This document shows, piece by piece, positions 38,742 through 41,861 of a stretch of 41,861 bases of DNA. The notes beneath the pieces were generated by a model. The model did not search any database. It worked only from the letters and a program-made list of their open reading frames with translations, and was not told where the DNA came from. The stretch is from positions 1 to 41,861 of the forward strand of contig CAKOXD010000011.1 in NCBI GenBank assembly GCA_934130005.1, written 5' to 3'. This DNA comes from an uncultured Bacilli bacterium. GTDB lineage: Bacteria > Bacillota_I > Bacilli_A > RF39 > UBA660. The translations under genes were made by a program, and so were the position numbers. The stretch's first letter is position 1; each line of letters opens with the position of its first letter.

Positions 38742-41700
38742 TTAATTAAATCCTTTATAACATTTATCTGTTACATATGTACTATAATTTCCACTTGAGT
38801 CTCTTGCTCCATATCTGAAGTAGTAACATGTTCCTCTTGTTGGTTTTGATACTGAATCATTTGTTGTCCATGTTGTTATAACACTTCTTTTGTTTCCATT
38901 TACTACTCCCTTTTTTACTGTTCCTATATTTTCAAATTCTTCTGCGCTTTTACTTGTTGTTGAATCAAATAATGAACTTACTTCTGGTGTTCCACTTTCA
39001 TCTGTACAACTAAAGCTTGCCCTTATTCCATTTGATACTGCTATTACATAATCAAGTCCACATGTTGGTGCTGTTGTATCTGTTGTTCCTACTATTTTTG
39101 TCATTGTATAGTTTTCGTCTACATTTGCTGTTCCTTTATCATATGTATAAGCTTTTACTACTTTTATTTTTCCATCGCTTCCATAATCGAAGAAGTATCC
39201 TGATCCATTTACATCTCCTGTATATTTGCTTTCTATTATTGGTTTATTAGTTGTATCTAATAATCCATCATAATACGTTAAATCATTTATATATGTTGAC
39301 GAATATTTTATTCCTTGATTATTTGCTCCATCTGTTTTATCTGAATAGTATACATTATATGCAGCTCCTGATCCATTTGCTATATTTGCTTTATTTGTAT
39401 TTCCATATCTTAATGTTCCACCTTCTACTATTAGTCCACTCATTGTTCCATTAGTTCCTATTCCTGCACTTACACTTTCTCCTGAAGCTAATACATTAAC
39501 ATTTACTATACCAGATGTTGCACTACCTAATCCGTTTATTCCTCCTACTAAAGAGGCTCCTTTTATTGTTCCTGTTACAACTACTTCCATTACACTTGAT
39601 GTATTTTGTCCTGTTATTCCACCAGTTCTATTTTTTCCTGTTATGTTTATATTTTTACATGTTATTCCCTTTATTGTTCCTGTGTTATATCCAGCAAGTC
39701 CTCCTATATAAGTATCTCCAGTACTCATTGTTGATTCTATTGTTTCATTTTCTATTGTTATTCCTTCCACTGTTCCTCTATTTATATGTCCTATCATTCC
39801 TGCATATGTTGATGCTTTTGTTATACTAAAATCTTTTATATTTAAATTTTTTACTTGAGATGAATCGGAATACATACATCCTATAATTCCTTGATAACTT
39901 CCACCTTCTGTTTTTATTCCACTTATTGTATGGTTATCTCCATCTAGCACTCCTTTAAATTGATTTTGATAGCTTCCTAACATATAGAATCTCTTTCCTG
40001 TAAAATCTATATCTTTTGTTAGTTTAAAATATACTCCTACTTGGTCTGCTTTTATTGTTGCCATCTTCCAGTCTTCATAACTTCCTATTAGGTATGGATC
40101 ACTTTCTGTTCCGCTTCCTTTTAATTTAAATTCTATTGGATCTTTTTCTATACTTTTTATTACTATTTTTCCATTGTTATCATAATCAAAATAATATCCA
40201 GAATCATCATCATCTCCACCTATATAAGTATCTATTGCACTTTCATAAGCATTTATATTTCCTAAGGCACTACTATCAATTTTTATTCCTTGATTATTTG
40301 CTCCATCTGTTTTATCTGAATAATATACATTATATGCAGCTCCTGATCCATTTGCTATATTTGCTTTATTTGTATTTGCATATCTTAGTGTTCCACCTTC
40401 AACTATTAGTCCATTCATTGTTCCATTTGATCCTATTCCTGCACTTACACTTTCTCCTGAAGCTAATACATCAACATTTACTATACCAGATGTTGCACTA
40501 CCTAATCCATTTATTCCTCCTACTAAAGAGGCTCCTTTTATTGTTCCTGTTACAACTACATCCATTACACTTGATGTATTTTGTCCTGTTATTCCACCAG
40601 TTCTATTTTTTCCTGTTATGTTTATATTTTTACTTGTTATTCCCTTTATTGTTCCTGTGTTATATCCAGTAAGTCCTCCTATATAAGTATCTCCAGTACT
40701 CATTGTTGATTCTATTGTTTCATTTTCTATTGTTATTCCTTCTACTGTTCCTCTATCTACACCTCCTATTATTCCTACGTATGTTGATGCTTTTGTTATA
40801 CTAAAATCTTTTATATTTAAATTTTTTACTTGAGATGAATCGGAATACATACATCCTATAATTCCTTGATAACTTCCACCTTCTGTTTTTATTCCACTTA
40901 TTGTATGGTTATCTCCATCTAGCACTCCTTTAAATTGATTTTGATAGCTTCCTAACATATAGAATCTCTTTCCTGTAAAATCTATATCTTTTGTTAGTTT
41001 AAAATATACTCCTACTTGGTCTGCTTTTATTGTTGCCATCTTCCAGTCTTCATAACTTCCTATTAGGTATGGATCACTTTCTGTTCCGCTTCCTTTTAAT
41101 TTAAATTCTATTGGATCTTTTTCTATACTTTTTATTACTATTTTTCCATTGTTATCATAATCAAAATAATATCCAGAATCATCATCATCTCCACCTATAT
41201 AAGTATCTATTGCACTTTCATAAGCATTTATATTTCCTAAGGCACTACTATCAATTTTTATTCCTTGATTATTTGCTCCATCTGTTTTATCTGAATAATA
41301 TACATTATATGCAGCTCCTGATCCATTTGCTATATTTGCTTTATTTGTATTTCCATATCTTAGTGTTCCACCTTCAACTATTAGTCCATTCATTGTTCCA
41401 TTTGATCCGATTCCTGCACTTACACTACCACCTGAAGCTAGTACATTAACATTTACTATTGCACTTGTGGCATTTCCTTGCCCATTTATTCCTCCTACGT
41501 TGTTATTTCCTTTTATTGTTCCTGTTACAACAACATCTATTACTTTCCCATTGCTTTTTCCTGAAACACCACCAGTTGCATCTTTTCCTGATATATCTAT
41601 ACTATCAAGAGTTATTCCTTTTACAGTCCCATTATTAACACCAAATAATCCTACATAAGTCATTGTTGGTCTATTTATTATTAAATTACTTATTGTTTTT

Positions 41701-41861
41701 GCATTTCCATCAAATGTTCCTGAGAATTGCTTTGAGCTTGTTCCTATTGGCATAAATCTTTCATTTATTTTTAATTCTTCTTCTGTAAAATAGTCCTTAT
41801 TTTCTTCTATATATTTTTTTGTATTATTATCTATTTTACTCATATCCAGATTATTTCTTAA
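38742..41861 (-). CDS. Giant GLUG-repeat surface protein, N-terminus cut by window edge
   Basis: At least 1039 residues; the reading frame is open to the last base, and the ATG at 41843 has no ribosome site, so the gene continues outside. The visible part is built of beta-helix repeats of the GLUG kind: GTFDGNAKTISNLI, YVGLFGVNNGTVKGITL, TGGVSGKSNG, IGGLTGYNTGTIKGIT and GGITGQNTSSVMDVVVTGTIKG. Blocks of 325 residues recur almost unchanged. The end is different: DTTAPTCGLDYVIAVSN with four Cys (TC, SC, TC, KC) in an Ig-like domain, terminating in CYKGFN with no LPXTG or membrane helix. Probably secreted, adhesive or spore/cell surface associated. Followed by the DUF4358 lipoprotein gene. Confidence 0.85.
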   Translation of the reverse strand, partial: LRNNLDMSKIDNNTKKYIEENKDYFTEEELKINERFMPIGTSSKQFSGTFDGNAKTISNLIINRPTMTYVGLFGVNNGTVKGITLDSIDISGKDATGGVSGKSNGKVIDVVVTGTIKGNNNVGGINGQGNATSAIVNVNVLASGGSVSAGIGSNGTMNGLIVEGGTLRYGNTNKANIANGSGAAYNVYYSDKTDGANNQGIKIDSSALGNINAYESAIDTYIGGDDDDSGYYFDYDNNGKIVIKSIEKDPIEFKLKGSGTESDPYLIGSYEDWKMATIKADQVGVYFKLTKDIDFTGKRFYMLGSYQNQFKGVLDGDNHTISGIKTEGGSYQGIIGCMYSDSSQVKNLNIKDFSITKASTYVGIIGGVDRGTVEGITIENETIESTMSTGDTYIGGLTGYNTGTIKGITSKNINITGKNRTGGITGQNTSSVMDVVVTGTIKGASLVGGINGLGSATSGIVNVDVLASGESVSAGIGSNGTMNGLIVEGGTLRYANTNKANIANGSGAAYNVYYSDKTDGANNQGIKIDSSALGNINAYESAIDTYIGGDDDDSGYYFDYDNNGKIVIKSIEKDPIEFKLKGSGTESDPYLIGSYEDWKMATIKADQVGVYFKLTKDIDFTGKRFYMLGSYQNQFKGVLDGDNHTISGIKTEGGSYQGIIGCMYSDSSQVKNLNIKDFSITKASTYAGMIGHINRGTVEGITIENETIESTMSTGDTYIGGLAGYNTGTIKGITCKNINITGKNRTGGITGQNTSSVMEVVVTGTIKGASLVGGINGLGSATSGIVNVNVLASGESVSAGIGTNGTMSGLIVEGGTLRYGNTNKANIANGSGAAYNVYYSDKTDGANNQGIKYSSTYINDLTYYDGLLDTTNKPIIESKYTGDVNGSGYFFDYGSDGKIKVVKAYTYDKGTANVDENYTMTKIVGTTDTTAPTCGLDYVIAVSNGIRASFSCTDESGTPEVSSLFDSTTSKSAEEFENIGTVKKGVVNGNKRSVITTWTTNDSVSKPTRGTCYYFRYGARDSSGNYSTYVTDKCYKGFN
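39311..40285. repeat. 975-bp tandem repeat, unit 2 (C-terminal copy)
   Basis: One unit of the internal repeat of the surface gene; period 975 bases (325 codons), aligned on TTCCTTGATTATTTGCTCC at 39311, 40286 and 41261. Confidence 0.85.
40286..41260. repeat. 975-bp tandem repeat, unit 1
   Basis: The second unit. Bases 40780-41352 equal 39805-40377 without a visible mismatch (about 573 bases); the rest differs at scattered codons. A third, partial and more divergent copy continues to about 41640. Confidence 0.88.

Noticed and set aside
39017..41449. Leu/Tyr/His-rich open frames on the plus strand across the surface gene and elsewhere
   Set aside because: They are antisense shadows of AT-rich minus-strand genes: T-rich codons give Leu, Phe and Tyr runs. 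No ribosome site, no family resemblance.
1..41861. CRISPR array, insertion sequence, prophage or tRNA genes
   Set aside because: No regularly spaced short repeats, no transposase, integrase or terminal repeats, and no cloverleaf sequence were seen.

Overview
The window is about 42 kb of very AT-rich DNA, estimated by eye at roughly a quarter G+C, almost all of it coding. Gene content (smpB, rnr, rpoZ, leuS with a T-box, SufB/SufU, RodA, pyruvate kinase, L-lactate dehydrogenase, oxygen-sensitive class III ribonucleotide reductase) points to an anaerobic, fermentative, Gram-positive-type Bacillota. UGG codes for Trp and UGA is not needed as a sense codon, so this is not a code-4 mycoplasma. The low G+C, short proteins and small gaps suggest an uncultured gut lineage near Mollicutes, Erysipelotrichia or RF39-type Bacilli; that placement is inference. 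SpoVS, SpoVIF, SpoIVA and a YjcZ-like peptide indicate that it forms spores or descends from spore formers. The right edge cuts a gene and the left edge is abrupt, so this may be a whole contig.

Layout. Bases 1-10331 are a minus-strand run, in transcription order ssb, MazF-like gene, deoA/pdp, rpoZ, recX, U32 peptidase-family RNA hydroxylase, GT-B-like gene, rnr, capA, smpB. Bases 10488-13298 are a short SUF operon (sufU, two unknown genes, sufB). Bases 13363-15359 hold a TPM-domain/zinc-ribbon membrane pair. Next come spoVS, a four-gene envelope operon (lipoprotein, acidic coiled-coil protein, DUF948, YtxH), trmB, and leuS preceded by a small membrane-protein gene and a leucine T-box. Bases 22577-27563 are rodA-pyk-GH31. 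Bases 27734-29610 are on the plus strand (yjcZ-like, def, a 33-residue membrane peptide, ldh). Then come nfo and an nrdD/nrdG operon on the minus strand, spoVIF and spoIVA on the plus strand, and finally a minus-strand run of a giant repeat-rich surface protein, a DUF4358 lipoprotein, a C26 amidotransferase, a Mur-ligase-like fragment and tgt.

Most notable. (1) Class III ribonucleotide reductase is split: NrdD ends before the glycyl-radical motif, and RVTGYL lies on a separate 57-residue ORF with its own AGGAGG site. (2) The GH31 enzyme has Lys where the general acid/base Asp is expected. (3) A Mur-ligase-like protein without P-loop or C-terminal domain sits beside a class I glutamine amidotransferase. 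(4) The surface protein carries 975-bp tandem repeats with about 573 bp visually identical. (5) Regulation is very compact: terminators swallow stop codons, and the nfo promoter lies inside the nrdG terminator. Several gene starts were moved because a -10 box overlaps the upstream ATG or because a GGTGAT-NNN-ATG ribosome site marks a later one.
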